From positions 2,852,001-2,916,000 of the forward strand of contig NZ_AP024850.1 of the NCBI RefSeq assembly GCF_024346675.1: a DNA stretch of 64,000 nt, in the 5' to 3' direction. Position numbers and translations under genes: made by a program. Positions within the stretch are counted from its first letter, which is position 1. Each line of letters starts with the position of its first letter. Shown piece by piece: positions 21,393 through 31,155 of the stretch. The stretch comes from Photobacterium sanguinicancri. GTDB lineage: Bacteria > Pseudomonadota > Gammaproteobacteria > Enterobacterales > Vibrionaceae. The notes below the pieces were generated by a model. It did not search any database, was not told the origin of the DNA, and was given only the letters and a program-made list of their open reading frames with translations.

Positions 21393-22760
21393 GTGCCTCA
21401 CCTCGTGACTCTATTCGCTCAAACTCAATCCAACGATCGTATCTTTACTGTTTCAAGCCTCAACGCAGAAGTTCGCTTATTGCTCGAAAATGAAATGGGC
21501 ATTGTCTGGCTTGTGGGTGAATTATCTAACTTGTCGATGCCTGTCTCAGGCCATTGGTATTTCACACTCAAAGATTCACGCGCCCAAGTTAAGTGCGCCA
21601 TGTTTCGTGGCAACAACCGCCGGGTAACCTTTAAGCCTGCGAATGGTACGCAAGTACTAGTGAAAGCCCGCTTATCACTGTATGAACCTCGTGGTGATTA
21701 CCAACTGATCATCGAGAGCATGCAGCCAGAAGGCGATGGTCGCTTACAGCAACAATTTGAACAACTTAAAATGAATTTAGCGGCTGAGGGCTTGTTTGCT
21801 CAGTCACTAAAAAAACCACTGCCTGAACAGCCTAAACGCGTCGGTATTATCACCTCTAAAACGGGTGCGGCATTGCATGATATCTTGAACGTTTTACAAC
21901 GACGTGATCCTAGCCTGCCAGTGGTTATTTACCCAACCATGGTTCAGGGTGAAGGGTCAGCGATTTCGATTGCTCAGGCCATTGGGCGAGCCAATTCACG
22001 CCAAGAGTGTGATGTGTTGATTGTCGGTCGTGGCGGTGGTTCACTTGAAGATTTATGGGCGTTTAACGAAGAAATCGTTGCCCGTACGATTGCGGCTAGT
22101 CAGATCCCGATCATCAGTGCCGTTGGCCACGAAGTGGATGTGACTATTGCTGATTTTGTCGCTGACATGCGCGCTCCTACTCCTTCAGCAGCGGCAGAAT
22201 TAGTTAGCCGTGATAACAGCCATCAGACCCAAAAAATCAGTCAAAAAACACAACAACTGACCCACAGCGTTCGTCAGTATTTGTCTGATCGTCGTCGTCA
22301 TTTAACCCAGTTGCAACACAGATTAGAGCGTCAACACCCGCAATTGAGGTTAAACCAACAAAGTCAGCGACTTGATGATGTCAGCAGCCGTTTAGAGCGC
22401 GCGATGAAAAACTATATTGTTCAACATCGCCAGCACCTTAATCGTAATGAACACAAGCTAGCCCTACATTCACCCGTGCAAACACTAAAGCAACAAGCTA
22501 ACCGCTTGGAACGTGTTGAAAGCCGTTTACATGATGCAATGGATAGACGCTTACTCACTGCACGCCACCAGCTAGCAATGGCAGCAGAAAAACTGGAAAC
22601 GGTTAGTCCACTCGCGACTCTAGGGCGTGGCTATTCGATTACTCGAGACAGTAAAGGCAAAGTAATTCGCACCACAGATCAAGTTAACCATGGCGATACT
22701 ATGATCACTAAAGTGGCTAACGGTGAAATCCAATCGGTCGTTTCAAAAGACCACCAATAA
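21393..22760 (+). CDS. xseA: Exodeoxyribonuclease VII large subunit
   Basis: XseA, with XseB, degrades single-stranded DNA to oligonucleotides. The 455-residue protein has an N-terminal OB-fold (about 15-115, [28 protein letters not shown]), then the catalytic nuclease domain with [17 protein letters not shown] and the [16 protein letters not shown] motif, and a long Gln/Arg/Leu-rich coiled coil near 260-400. The end is [15 protein letters not shown], typical of the family. The assigned start is a GTG at 21393; a second GTG at 21405 is also possible. Divergence from guaB is the normal gammaproteobacterial order. Confidence 0.96.
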   Translation: MPHLVTLFAQTQSNDRIFTVSSLNAEVRLLLENEMGIVWLVGELSNLSMPVSGHWYFTLKDSRAQVKCAMFRGNNRRVTFKPANGTQVLVKARLSLYEPRGDYQLIIESMQPEGDGRLQQQFEQLKMNLAAEGLFAQSLKKPLPEQPKRVGIITSKTGAALHDILNVLQRRDPSLPVVIYPTMVQGEGSAISIAQAIGRANSRQECDVLIVGRGGGSLEDLWAFNEEIVARTIAASQIPIISAVGHEVDVTIADFVADMRAPTPSAAAELVSRDNSHQTQKISQKTQQLTHSVRQYLSDRRRHLTQLQHRLERQHPQLRLNQQSQRLDDVSSRLERAMKNYIVQHRQHLNRNEHKLALHSPVQTLKQQANRLERVESRLHDAMDRRLLTARHQLAMAAEKLETVSPLATLGRGYSITRDSKGKVIRTTDQVNHGDTMITKVANGEIQSVVSKDHQ

Positions 22761-22781
22761 CCCACCTAGATTTCAGTTAAG

Positions 22782-22805
22782 ATGCACTTGTGTACACAAG
22801 TGCAT
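22782..22805. repeat. Perfect 24-base palindrome between xseA and ltaE
   Basis: Half-site ATGCACTTGTGT followed directly by its exact reverse complement. It lies 21 bases after the xseA stop and 135 before ltaE. It is followed by TAATATCTC, not a T-run, so it is a poor intrinsic terminator. It could instead be an operator for a dimeric repressor or a stabilising 3' hairpin. Confidence 0.75.
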
Positions 22806-22940
22806 TAATATCTCTTCAAAATAAATAAAACATCATAAAAATAATGGTTTTTCTCCTACACAATGCAGCGTAGTCTCTAGTACTAAGTCGGACACATTGA
22901 CTGGCACTAAACACCTACAGCAGTATGAGGAAAACAAGGA

Positions 22941-23951
22941 ATGATAGATTTTCGATCTGACACAGTGACACAGCCTAGCCCCTATATGCGTGAAGCCATG
23001 GCGCAAGCTCCTGTAGGTGATGATGTTTATGGTGACGATCCAACCGTGAATGAACTTGAAGCTTGGACAGCGAAACGTCATGGTTTTGAAGCCGCACTTT
23101 TCACCTCCTCTGGAACTCAAGCCAACCTATTAGGTATCCTTGCCCACTGCCAACGAGGCGATGAATACTTATGTGGGCAGCTGGCTCATAATTATAAATA
23201 TGAAGCGGGTGGCGCGGCTATTTTAGGCTCGGTACAACCACAACCGATTGAGAACAACCCAGATGGTACACTGTGTTTTGAAAAACTGGCCTCAGCCATC
23301 AAGCCTGACGACATTCACTTCGCCCAAACCAAATTGTTGAGCTTAGAAAACACCATAGGTGGTAAAGTTTTACCTCTGGATTATCTAGCTAAAGCCCGTA
23401 AGTTCGTAGACCAACATAACTTACGGCTACACCTTGATGGCGCACGCGTATACAACGCAGCTGTCGCACTCAACGTTGATGTTACCGAAATCAGTCAATA
23501 CTTTGATTCAATGACCATTTGCTTATCCAAGGGACTAGGTGCACCTGTTGGTTCGCTACTATTAGGCTCAACAGATTATATTGAGCGAGCGAGAAGGCTC
23601 AGAAAGATGGTCGGCGGTGGCATGCGCCAAGCGGGTATTTTAGCGGCTGCAGGCAAAATAGCCCTGACAGAAAATGTTGAAAGGCTGGCAGATGATCATG
23701 CCAATGCTGATTATTTAGCACAGCAGCTTGATCTATTAGACGGCTTTAATACCGCTGATTTCCCACCACAAACCAATATTGTCTACGTCAACGTCGATAA
23801 AAAAATTGATATCGCCGCTATCGCAGCAAGCTTAAAACCACAAGGGATCTTATTTTCACCGGGTTACAGTCCAATGCGCTTAGTCACCCACTTGGACGTT
23901 TCGCGTGAAGATATCGATACCTTCATCAACGCATTGAAACAACAACGCTAG
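22941..23951 (+). CDS. ltaE: Low-specificity L-threonine aldolase
   Basis: This PLP enzyme splits L-threonine and L-allo-threonine to glycine and acetaldehyde. The 336-residue length fits the family (about 333). The opening MIDFRSDTVTQPS is diagnostic. PLP is bound through Lys197 in TICLSKGLGAPVGS, and the GDDVYGDDPTVNELE and LHLDGARVYNAA motifs are present. An AAGGA ribosome site precedes the ATG. It lies between xseA and the orphan ABC gene, where E. coli has no gene, so it has been added at this locus. A two-way terminator follows. Confidence 0.95.
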   Translation: MIDFRSDTVTQPSPYMREAMAQAPVGDDVYGDDPTVNELEAWTAKRHGFEAALFTSSGTQANLLGILAHCQRGDEYLCGQLAHNYKYEAGGAAILGSVQPQPIENNPDGTLCFEKLASAIKPDDIHFAQTKLLSLENTIGGKVLPLDYLAKARKFVDQHNLRLHLDGARVYNAAVALNVDVTEISQYFDSMTICLSKGLGAPVGSLLLGSTDYIERARRLRKMVGGGMRQAGILAAAGKIALTENVERLADDHANADYLAQQLDLLDGFNTADFPPQTNIVYVNVDKKIDIAAIAASLKPQGILFSPGYSPMRLVTHLDVSREDIDTFINALKQQR

Positions 23952-23992
23952 CAAGCTGTTAGTCGCTAGATAACAGGTTATCGCTACAAATA

Positions 23993-24018
23993 AAAAAGAG
24001 CGATTCATCGCTCTTTTT
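23993..24018. terminator. Two-way terminator between ltaE and the ABC ATPase gene
   Basis: AAAAAGAGCGAT and ATCGCTCTTTTT around a two-base centre. It serves ltaE on the plus strand and the converging ABC gene on the minus strand. Confidence 0.9.
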
Positions 24019-24056
24019 ATTTAATGCATTCAGGCTAACGTCAGTGCTTTAATCAT

Positions 24057-25676
24057 TTATGCCACTGCTGTTTCATCAATCATCATACAGGCACTAATCA
24101 AGCTCTTTGTATAAGATTCTTGAGGATTATCGAATATCTGCTCTGGTGTTCCCCGCTCGACCACCGCGCCTTTCTGCATCACAATCACTTCATCTGAAAT
24201 CGCTCTTACCACAGACAAATCATGACTAATAAACAGGTAAGCTATGTTTCGGCGCTGCTGAATATCTTTAAGTAATTCCAACACTGTCAGCTGAACCGAG
24301 CGATCCAGTGCCGATGTTGGCTCATCTAACAAAATAAACTGTGGCTCTAAAATAAGTGCTCGAGCAATCGCGATACGTTGACGCTGCCCACCTGAAAATT
24401 CATGCGGGTAACGGTTAATGCTAGCAGGATCCAAACGTACTTCTTCCAACGCTTTTTTAGCTTTTACTAAACGTTGTTGGTGAGTTAAATCAGTAAATAC
24501 AGTCAGTGGTTCAGTAATTATCTCACCCACCGTCATTCGTGGTGATAAAGATCCAAACGGGTCTTGAAAGACCATCTGCATATTTCTTTTTAACTCAAAA
24601 CGTTGCTGCTTAGTCATTTCATCAAAGCGTTTGCCTTGGAATATGATCTCACCTTGTGAATCCAATAACTGCATGATGGCACGGCCCATGGTCGATTTAC
24701 CCGACCCAGACTCCCCGACTATTCCAACGGTTTGGCCTTGCTTTAATGTTACGTCTATCCCTTTTACCGCTTGAAGCAACTCCGTTGGTTTTCCTAACCA
24801 GTTATTTTTCAATACGTAATTAACGCGCAAGTCACGCACTTCAAGAATATTAGGCGAAGAGTTATCCGTTTCATGGATACCAGGTTTAGGTTCAGCATCT
24901 AAGAGCATTTTGGTGTAGCTATGCTTAGGTGTCGTAAATACACCTTCAACAGTACCCGTTTCAACCACTTCACCTTTACACATCACCACCACATCATCAG
25001 CAAAATGGCGAACAACCCCAAGGTCGTGAGTAATAAATAAGATCGCCATCCCCATTTCGGCTTGGATTTCTTTCAGTAGGTTCAATACCTCTGCTTGAAC
25101 GGTCACGTCCAATGCCGTGGTTGGCTCATCAGCCACCAAAATATCAGGCGTATTTGCCAGTGCCATTGCAATCATAATGCGTTGCAGCTGGCCACCAGAG
25201 AATTCATGAGGATAATGATTCAGTCTTTTGCGAGGATCGGGCAGATGTACCTTGTCAAACAAGGCTAACGTTTCTTCCATCGCAACACGTCGAGAAACAC
25301 CACGATGGTGAATAATAGCTTCAGCCACTTGCTCACCCACGGGCATATACGGATTCAGCGATGTCATCGGCTCTTGGAAGATCATTGCAATACGATCACC
25401 ACGGATGCTACGAAATGCCTTTTCATCCATACCAAGTAAGTCTTGCCCTTGGAATCGAATTGAACTTTGCGCACCAATTCGAGCATTGTTAGGCAGTAAT
25501 CCCATAATGCTGCTTGATGATACTGATTTACCCGATCCCGATTCCCCCACGAGTGCCAATGTTTGGCCCTTCTCTAGAGTGAACGAGATGTTCTTAACAG
25601 CATCAAAACATTCATCTTCCATCTTAAACGAGACAGAGAGATCACTTACTTCTAACAATGGATGTTGCACAGCCAT
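24057..25676 (-). CDS. Double-ATPase ABC transporter protein, YejF / peptide-nickel type, without partner genes
   Basis: One 539-residue chain holds two complete OppD/OppF-like ATPases. Module 1 has Walker A GESGSGKS (44-51), signature FSGGQLQRI and Walker B ILVADEPT. Module 2 has Walker [10 protein letters not shown] near 325, signature [15 protein letters not shown] and [12 protein letters not shown]. Each module ends with the linker seen in oligopeptide transporters ([22 protein letters not shown]). The same layout occurs in E. coli YejF, of the YejABEF peptide/microcin C importer. No permease or binding-protein gene is adjacent, so its partners must be encoded elsewhere. A perfect Fur box 34 bases upstream suggests iron-repressed expression and hence a siderophore or iron-linked peptide role; that is inference. 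Confidence 0.92.
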   Translation of the reverse strand: MAVQHPLLEVSDLSVSFKMEDECFDAVKNISFTLEKGQTLALVGESGSGKSVSSSSIMGLLPNNARIGAQSSIRFQGQDLLGMDEKAFRSIRGDRIAMIFQEPMTSLNPYMPVGEQVAEAIIHHRGVSRRVAMEETLALFDKVHLPDPRKRLNHYPHEFSGGQLQRIMIAMALANTPDILVADEPTTALDVTVQAEVLNLLKEIQAEMGMAILFITHDLGVVRHFADDVVVMCKGEVVETGTVEGVFTTPKHSYTKMLLDAEPKPGIHETDNSSPNILEVRDLRVNYVLKNNWLGKPTELLQAVKGIDVTLKQGQTVGIVGESGSGKSTMGRAIMQLLDSQGEIIFQGKRFDEMTKQQRFELKRNMQMVFQDPFGSLSPRMTVGEIITEPLTVFTDLTHQQRLVKAKKALEEVRLDPASINRYPHEFSGGQRQRIAIARALILEPQFILLDEPTSALDRSVQLTVLELLKDIQQRRNIAYLFISHDLSVVRAISDEVIVMQKGAVVERGTPEQIFDNPQESYTKSLISACMMIDETAVA

Positions 25677-25709
25677 ACTAATATCCTTATCAGTAACAAT
25701 AATTGCAAT

Positions 25710-25724
25710 TGATAATTATTATCA
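25710..25724. promoter_or_regulatory. Perfect Fur box upstream of the orphan ABC ATPase
   Basis: TGATAATTATTATCA is an exact 7-1-7 Fur motif. It lies 34 bases before the ABC gene start, in a typical promoter position, with no other gene start nearby that it could serve. Confidence 0.82.
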
Positions 25725-25874
25725 CAAGTAAAAATAAAGCACCAGTATAAAAACCTATTACTTGGGTATGACGTATTCGAAAATATAGCGAAAACCGTAC
25801 TCTAAGCATGCTTTTCGCTAGTTAACAAACCGGATAAAAATAAATCCATGGCGAAGGGGCCATGGAAATAGGGA

Positions 25875-26105
25875 TCATTCTGCAGGGGTAAAAGCGATAC
25901 GTACTCGAGATTTTGACTTTAACTCATTACAAGCATTACAGAAGTAGCTAGCAGAACCACAGGCTTGTAGCTTCTCTAACTCGGTATCACAATCAGGACA
26001 AAAAGCCTGTTTCGTCAGAGTTATCTGGCATTTTTCGCAGCTATATTGGTTAGCTTGCCAAGCGAGTTCGTCGTGGCAAGTTGGACATACATTTTCAGTT
26101 GTCAT
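25875..26105 (-). CDS. yfgJ: Double zinc-ribbon protein YfgJ
   Basis: The 76-residue protein has four CxxC knuckles: Cys7/Cys10 with Cys23/Cys26, and Cys36/Cys39 with Cys56/Cys59, plus Cys49 in QACGSASYFC. The second half (AFCPDCDTELEKLQACGS) closely matches E. coli YfgJ (ALCPDCHQPLQVLKACGA). A strong AAAGGAGA ribosome site precedes the ATG. In E. coli yfgJ lies between der and xseA; here it keeps that relative place but extra genes separate it from both. Its function is unknown; rubredoxin-like metal binding can be predicted only as two zinc ribbons. Confidence 0.88.
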   Translation of the reverse strand: MTTENVCPTCHDELAWQANQYSCEKCQITLTKQAFCPDCDTELEKLQACGSASYFCNACNELKSKSRVRIAFTPAE

Positions 26106-26686
26106 CGTTATCTCCTTTTAACCTGACTATCATATCAATACTTTACTCGCAGTGACTAAATCGATCCAACACAAGCTTGATCTATCACAAACCTCCTCAT
26201 AACAAGAATGACAACAGAAGAGTGCCAGAGCGATAAGCAAGCGTACTAACTGAAAGTCGCCGTATTCAAAGGCCGTAATTTAGTAAGACTGTTTTCATGC
26301 TTCCGAGAAAACGATTCAAATTTGACCACACCAAACAATCAACTGAATACTTAATGTTCAATCTACTACCTGATCAAGTCACATGAACAAGGATCTTTAT
26401 GGTGATCACAGGCAAAAGCCATCTTGATCAGCGATCACCCCTCAAAAGAACATTTATCAATACACATCCCGAAAGCATAAGTTACATATGCTGTTTTTGG
26501 ATTTTAAGCGATATATATATCTACAGGAAGGTATTTAAAGCAAAAGATCCAACAGATAACAAATGAAGATCTTGGTTGAAATTCGACGATGCTCTCTGTC
26601 GGAAATCGATATATAACCATTAAAAACGGCTAACAACTGAAAAATAACCACCAATTCGAACCGCATTAAACAGCGTGTATACCTAG
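26106..26686. other. 581-base region without a gene
   Basis: No ORF with a believable start, tRNA or terminator is seen. The stretch 26372-26436 has five GATC sites in 65 bases, and GGTGATC at 26401 pairs with GATCACC at 26433. The yfgJ promoter must lie at the low end. It may mark an old insertion or deletion point between yfgJ and the AlaX-like gene. Confidence 0.4.
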
Positions 26687-27571
26687 TTATTTCGCAGGCA
26701 CAACAGATGTCACCATTATCAGCTCTTGCTCAGAAACTAATTCGAAACTCACGGTTAGCTGCTCATACTCTGTCAGCGAGTTGATATGCGTACCACCACA
26801 CGGAATCTCTATTAGCCCTGCCTCTTCACCTAAATCGCATTGCCAATAACGAGAATCTGTCAGCGCTTCGCCCTCTTTACGCATCACAACAGCTGCGCCA
26901 TTTACTCGCCACTGTTCAAGTTGTTGATTTATTTTCTCTGCTATTTCATCTAACTGACTAACAAAGTCGGCACTGTTTAAACCGCGCTTACGTAGCGTTT
27001 TACCTAAGCGATAAGTGTCGGTACTGCAATCTGGTGAAACAATACTTTTTGTTTGCGCATAACTGTGGAAATCAAAATAACCCAGTTCATCACAGCGAGT
27101 CGGTTCTTTACGCCAAAAGTCATGATGAAGCACTTTATTTATCGCCAGTGATGACAGGTGGCCTGCACTGTGCCCGCGGCTCAAAGCTTGCTGATGTTCA
27201 GCATCAACGGTGAGTTCTATCTCGCTACCGTCTGCGAGCTCAATCGCTTCATCAATATGATGAACCACAACAAACACCCAGCCCTCTGTATCGCGCTTAA
27301 CCGGAATATCATGTCCAACGAACAGCTGCTTTGTTTCCAGTTCAACAGCACCAACCTGACAGTCTGTAATGTCATGGTTTACGTCATTTACTTTAACCAT
27401 TCCACGATCAGCGGGGTGATCAGGCCAAATATGGCTCACTGGATGGAAAGGCGTTTGCTCTGTCACTAACCAAGTGCCTGCTGCTTTTGCTGGCGTCGAT
27501 AGTTGCACCAGCGTTTTTACGTGAGTTTGTTGTTGTGGGAAGACAACCACTGTAGAACGAACCAAAGTCAT
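26687..27571 (-). CDS. AlaX-type alanyl-tRNA editing domain protein
   Basis: From the ATG at 27571 (MTLVRSTVVVFPQQ) the product has 294 residues. It carries the metal-binding motifs of the alanyl/threonyl-tRNA synthetase editing domain: HSAGH (His134, His138) and CGGTH (Cys258, His262). An N-terminal segment TPFHPVSH resembles the AlaRS TxFHPxSGG motif. Such proteins hydrolyse mischarged Ser- or Gly-tRNA(Ala) in trans. The open frame extends upstream to 27637, but that start lies inside the der terminator, while AGGA sits well before 27571. The gene stands between der and yfgJ, a place empty in E. coli, and it probably relies on its own promoter just past the der terminator. Substrate specificity is not determined. 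Confidence 0.88.
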   Translation of the reverse strand: MTLVRSTVVVFPQQQTHVKTLVQLSTPAKAAGTWLVTEQTPFHPVSHIWPDHPADRGMVKVNDVNHDITDCQVGAVELETKQLFVGHDIPVKRDTEGWVFVVVHHIDEAIELADGSEIELTVDAEHQQALSRGHSAGHLSSLAINKVLHHDFWRKEPTRCDELGYFDFHSYAQTKSIVSPDCSTDTYRLGKTLRKRGLNSADFVSQLDEIAEKINQQLEQWRVNGAAVVMRKEGEALTDSRYWQCDLGEEAGLIEIPCGGTHINSLTEYEQLTVSFELVSEQELIMVTSVVPAK

Positions 27572-27610
27572 AATGTTCCTGCTGTAATGATTAGAAATAA
27601 TAGATACAAA

Positions 27611-27634
27611 AAACCCAGCACGAGGGCTGGGTTT
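27611..27634 (-). terminator. Rho-independent terminator of der
   Basis: AAACCCAGC and GCTGGGTTT around a six-base loop, followed on the minus strand by TTTTTTG-type sequence, 24 bases past the der stop. Confidence 0.88.
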
Positions 27635-27657
27635 CATTTTATGCTTTCTAACTGTGA

Positions 27658-29160
27658 TTAGTCACGATCACGGTTTTTCAATGCCGAGGTTAGACGCTTA
27701 CGTTGACGCTCTTGTGAGATCGTCAGCTTTTGCGTTTTACCTTCAAACGGGTTATCGCTGCTTTGGAATAGAATACGGATTGGTGTACCCATCAATTCTA
27801 AAGACTTACGGTAGTAGTTCATTAGGTAACGTTTGTAAGAACCCGGAAGTTCATTTACTTGGTTACCGTGAATTACAACGATTGGTGGGTTGTAACCACC
27901 TGCGTGCGCATACTTCAGTTTCACACGACGACCACGGATCATTGGTGGCTGGTGATCATCTTGAGCCATTTGCATAATGCGCGTCAGCATAGATGTGCTG
28001 ATACGCTTAGTTGCAGACTGATAAGCTTCAATTACAGATTCGTATAAGTGACCAACACCCGTGCCGTGTAGCGCAGAGATGAAGTGAATACGAGCGAAAT
28101 CAACGAAACCTAGACGACGATCTAATTCAGACTTAACGCGATCTTTCACGTCGTTATCCAAACCATCCCATTTGTTCACTGCAATCACCAGTGAACGACC
28201 AGAATTCAGGGCGAAACCAAGTAAACTTAGATCTTGATCTGAGATATTTTCACGCGCATCGATAATCAACAATACAACGTTGGCATCTTCAATCGCTTTA
28301 AGCGTTTGAATAACAGAGAATTTCTCTACCGCCATGCTCATGTTTTTACGACGACGAACACCCGCAGTATCGATCAACACGTATTCTTGACCATCACGTT
28401 CCATCGGAATGTAAATGGAGTCACGTGTTGTACCAGGCATATCGTAAACAACAACACGTTCTTCACCTAAAATACGGTTAGTCAGTGTTGATTTACCTAC
28501 GTTTGGACGACCAATGATCGCCATTTTAATAGGTTGTTCTTGTAGGCGTTTGTATGCAGCTTCTGCATCTTCTTCAGATAGGTTTGCGTTCTCGATCTCT
28601 TCTACAGTGTTTAAATCTGTAAGATCGATTAACTCGCCATCTTCGCCTTCAGTCGTTTCTTTCAATGATTCAGCAAACGGTGCTAGCGCACGTTCCATCA
28701 ATGCTGTTACGCCACGGTTTTGTGCCGCTGCGATTTGGTACATAGCATCAACGCCAAGCTTCCAGAAGTCAGCACATGCGCTATCGCCATCAATACCATC
28801 AATTTTGTTAACAACCAAAAATGTCGGTTTTTCGCGGCTACGTAAGTGTGCAGCAATCGCTTCATCAGATGACGTAAGGCCAGCACGGCCATCTACCATA
28901 AATAGAACAACATCAGCTTCTTCAATCGCCGCTAGCGATTGTTCAGCCATTTTTGTTTCTACGCCTTCTTCTGTACCATCAATACCACCGGTATCGATAA
29001 CAATAAATTCGTGCTCTTCTAACTGAGCTCGACCGTATTTACGATCCCTTGTTAGGCCAGGAAAATCAGCTACCAGCGCATCCCTTGTGCGGGTAAGACG
29101 GTTAAATAACGTCGATTTACCCACGTTAGGGCGCCCGACAAGGGCAACAACAGGAATCAT
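27658..29160 (-). CDS. der: Ribosome biogenesis GTPase Der (EngA)
   Basis: Der has two tandem GTPase domains and a C-terminal KH-like domain and helps late assembly of the 50S subunit. The 500-residue protein starts [20 protein letters not shown], with a second P-loop [13 protein letters not shown] near 215. The G3/G4 motifs are DTGG and NKID in domain 1 and DTAGVRRR and NKWDG in domain 2. The KH-like part contains [18 protein letters not shown]. It lies downstream of bamB in the conserved yfgM-bamB-der chain, but a hairpin in the 200-base gap suggests some independent transcription. Confidence 0.98.
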   Translation of the reverse strand: MIPVVALVGRPNVGKSTLFNRLTRTRDALVADFPGLTRDRKYGRAQLEEHEFIVIDTGGIDGTEEGVETKMAEQSLAAIEEADVVLFMVDGRAGLTSSDEAIAAHLRSREKPTFLVVNKIDGIDGDSACADFWKLGVDAMYQIAAAQNRGVTALMERALAPFAESLKETTEGEDGELIDLTDLNTVEEIENANLSEEDAEAAYKRLQEQPIKMAIIGRPNVGKSTLTNRILGEERVVVYDMPGTTRDSIYIPMERDGQEYVLIDTAGVRRRKNMSMAVEKFSVIQTLKAIEDANVVLLIIDARENISDQDLSLLGFALNSGRSLVIAVNKWDGLDNDVKDRVKSELDRRLGFVDFARIHFISALHGTGVGHLYESVIEAYQSATKRISTSMLTRIMQMAQDDHQPPMIRGRRVKLKYAHAGGYNPPIVVIHGNQVNELPGSYKRYLMNYYRKSLELMGTPIRILFQSSDNPFEGKTQKLTISQERQRKRLTSALKNRDRD

Positions 29161-29298
29161 AAGTACCTCTTACTTTTCATAGTCTTAATCATGCTAATCC
29201 CTATATCTTTATCTCTTCACGACAATAATCTAGGAACGGAATTCAACTTAAAAACTAACGTTCTTATCTATTAGTTTAAGATGAATTACTATAAATAA

Positions 29299-29330
29299 CG
29301 GCTCCTAACTGTATAAAACAGTAGGAGCCG
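29299..29330 (-). terminator. Hairpin between bamB and der
   Basis: CGGCTCCT...ACTGT pairs with ACAGT...AGGAGCCG with one bulge, about 30 bases after bamB. The T-run is weak (TTATTTATA), so it may only attenuate. Confidence 0.65.
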
Positions 29331-29360
29331 ACTTAATATTACGCGGTATTATAGCAAAGC

Positions 29361-30518
29361 TTACGGCATTTGCATTTTATTGATTTGACCGTCTCTGGTA
29401 ACCACTAAATAACCGTCGCTAACTTTAACAGGTGGAATTGCAATACCACTGCCATCAACTTTTTGCTGCGCAGTAAACTCACCCGTATATGGGTCTAGCC
29501 AATGGAGGTAACCTTCACTGTCACCAACAACAACACTGCCATCAATCACAACAGGAGAGCTTAGTAAGCGATATTCTAGATCTTTGTTTTGCCAAATCTC
29601 TGTACCACTACGCGCATCTACTGCAACAACATGATCTTTATCAGTGATCAGATAGATCTGATTACCTTCAACAATAAAGTTATTAGCCGAAGAATAGCTA
29701 CGTTTCCACGCTGGTTGACCAGTACGTAAATCAATAGAAACTAAGTTACCGTTATAACCCACTGCAAACAGGCGTTCACCAGCAATAACAGGTGATGCGT
29801 CAACATCAACTAAACGGTCGATTTCTGTCGAACCTTTCGGTGAACCTATCGGCTGTTGCCATAACATTTGACCAGTGCCCATAAGTGCCCCAGCTAAACG
29901 TCCGTTTGCTTGGCCCCAAAATACACCACCAGAAATAGCGACGGGTGAACTATCACCACGTAGCGTTAATGTTGGTACTTCACCACTTAAACGCCACTTG
30001 TCTTCACCAGTATCAGCATCTAACGCTTCAAGTACACCACGGCTAGTATTAACGATGACAAGACCTTCATCGACTAATGGTGCCGCAAGCACTTCACCTT
30101 CAACGCTAGTACGCCACAGTTCTTCACCTGTTTCTTCATCCAACGCAATCACTTCTGCGTTTTCAGTACCAAGGAAAACTTTACTGTAGGATACCGTGAT
30201 ACCACCTGAAATTTTCGCTGTGATATCAGATTCAAGATCTTGTGACCAAATCACTTTACCAGTATCAGGCTCAAGTGCTTGAACAACACCATCTCTATCT
30301 GCAACGAAAATCTTGCCGTAACCCACTGCTGGTGACAATTTAGAAAAGTATTGGCCAACACCACTACCTACTTTATGTCCCCAGCTTTTAACAGGGGTGA
30401 AATTGCTTTCGACAACAGGAAGCGGTGCCTTTTGAATCGATTCTTCTTCACCGGCACAGCCCGCAAGTACGCCTAACGTAAGTGCAATAGTTACCGCTTG
30501 CTTGAACACCTTCTGCAT
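29361..30518 (-). CDS. bamB: Outer-membrane assembly lipoprotein BamB
   Basis: BamB is the beta-propeller lipoprotein of the BAM complex that folds outer-membrane beta-barrels. The 385-residue product has a lipoprotein signal ending GVLAGC (Cys21). The rest is a series of PQQ-type beta-propeller repeats, seen as recurring GxVxALDxxTGxxxW blocks (for example VIALDEETGEELWR, LEALDADTGEDKWR and VVAVDARSGTEIWQ), eight blades by family. It is downstream of yfgM with 12 bases between, part of hisS-yfgM-bamB. Confidence 0.97.
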   Translation of the reverse strand: MQKVFKQAVTIALTLGVLAGCAGEEESIQKAPLPVVESNFTPVKSWGHKVGSGVGQYFSKLSPAVGYGKIFVADRDGVVQALEPDTGKVIWSQDLESDITAKISGGITVSYSKVFLGTENAEVIALDEETGEELWRTSVEGEVLAAPLVDEGLVIVNTSRGVLEALDADTGEDKWRLSGEVPTLTLRGDSSPVAISGGVFWGQANGRLAGALMGTGQMLWQQPIGSPKGSTEIDRLVDVDASPVIAGERLFAVGYNGNLVSIDLRTGQPAWKRSYSSANNFIVEGNQIYLITDKDHVVAVDARSGTEIWQNKDLEYRLLSSPVVIDGSVVVGDSEGYLHWLDPYTGEFTAQQKVDGSGIAIPPVKVSDGYLVVTRDGQINKMQMP

Positions 30519-30530
30519 ACAGTTCCGCCT

Positions 30531-31142
30531 TTACTGCGCTAAATCGTCTAGCTTCATTTGTACAACAGGCGATGTACCCAATTGCTGTGCTTGAACATAC
30601 GCTTCACGCGCAGCAGCACTGTCACCTTGTTGTAAAAGAATATCACCACGAAGCTCTTCAACTTTCGCTTTCCAGCTTTCAGCAGTGACTTTGTCTAGTT
30701 CAGCAGTCGCTTGATCAAATTTTTGCTGTTCAGCATAAATTCGGGCAAGACGGGTTTGCGCTAGAGGAAGAATAGCTTCATCTGACGTATTTGTGATAGC
30801 CCAGTTAAGCTGCTCTGTCGCAGCATCTAGTTCATTATTCTGAACTTGTGCTTTTGCCAGTTGCAACGCCGCCAGTACTGAATATTGGCTTTCTTCGTGA
30901 CCCGCAATGAAAGCTTTAACATCAGCAATAGCTGAATCGTTACCGCTTTCTAGTGCTGTTATCGCTTGCGTATACGCATCAGAGGCTTGTTCTTTACCTG
31001 ATTGGATTTCTCCTTGGTAAAAACGCCAGCCATAAAGACCACCCAGACCAATCACAGCACCTAGAACAACGGCTTTACCGTTTTCTTTCCACCACGACTT
31101 AATCGCTTCAACCTGTTGTTCCTCGGTCTCGTAGACGTCCAC
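30531..31142 (-). CDS. yfgM: Ancillary SecYEG translocon subunit YfgM
   Basis: YfgM is an inner-membrane protein with one N-terminal span and a periplasmic TPR domain that associates with SecYEG and PpiD and assists secreted proteins. The 203-residue product starts MDVYETEEQQVEAIKSWWKENG, the usual family opening. One membrane span follows (about 24-42, VVLGAVIGLGGLYGWRFY) and then TPR-like helices rich in Ala, Gln and Leu. It sits 13 bases after hisS and 12 before bamB, an arrangement conserved across gammaproteobacteria. Confidence 0.95.
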   Translation of the reverse strand: MDVYETEEQQVEAIKSWWKENGKAVVLGAVIGLGGLYGWRFYQGEIQSGKEQASDAYTQAITALESGNDSAIADVKAFIAGHEESQYSVLAALQLAKAQVQNNELDAATEQLNWAITNTSDEAILPLAQTRLARIYAEQQKFDQATAELDKVTAESWKAKVEELRGDILLQQGDSAAAREAYVQAQQLGTSPVVQMKLDDLAQ

Positions 31143-31155
31143 TTCCTGTCCTCTC

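Noticed and set aside
28514-29026. 170-residue plus-strand ORF antisense to der
   Set aside because: Serine-rich mirror of the der reading frame; no ribosome site or family resemblance.
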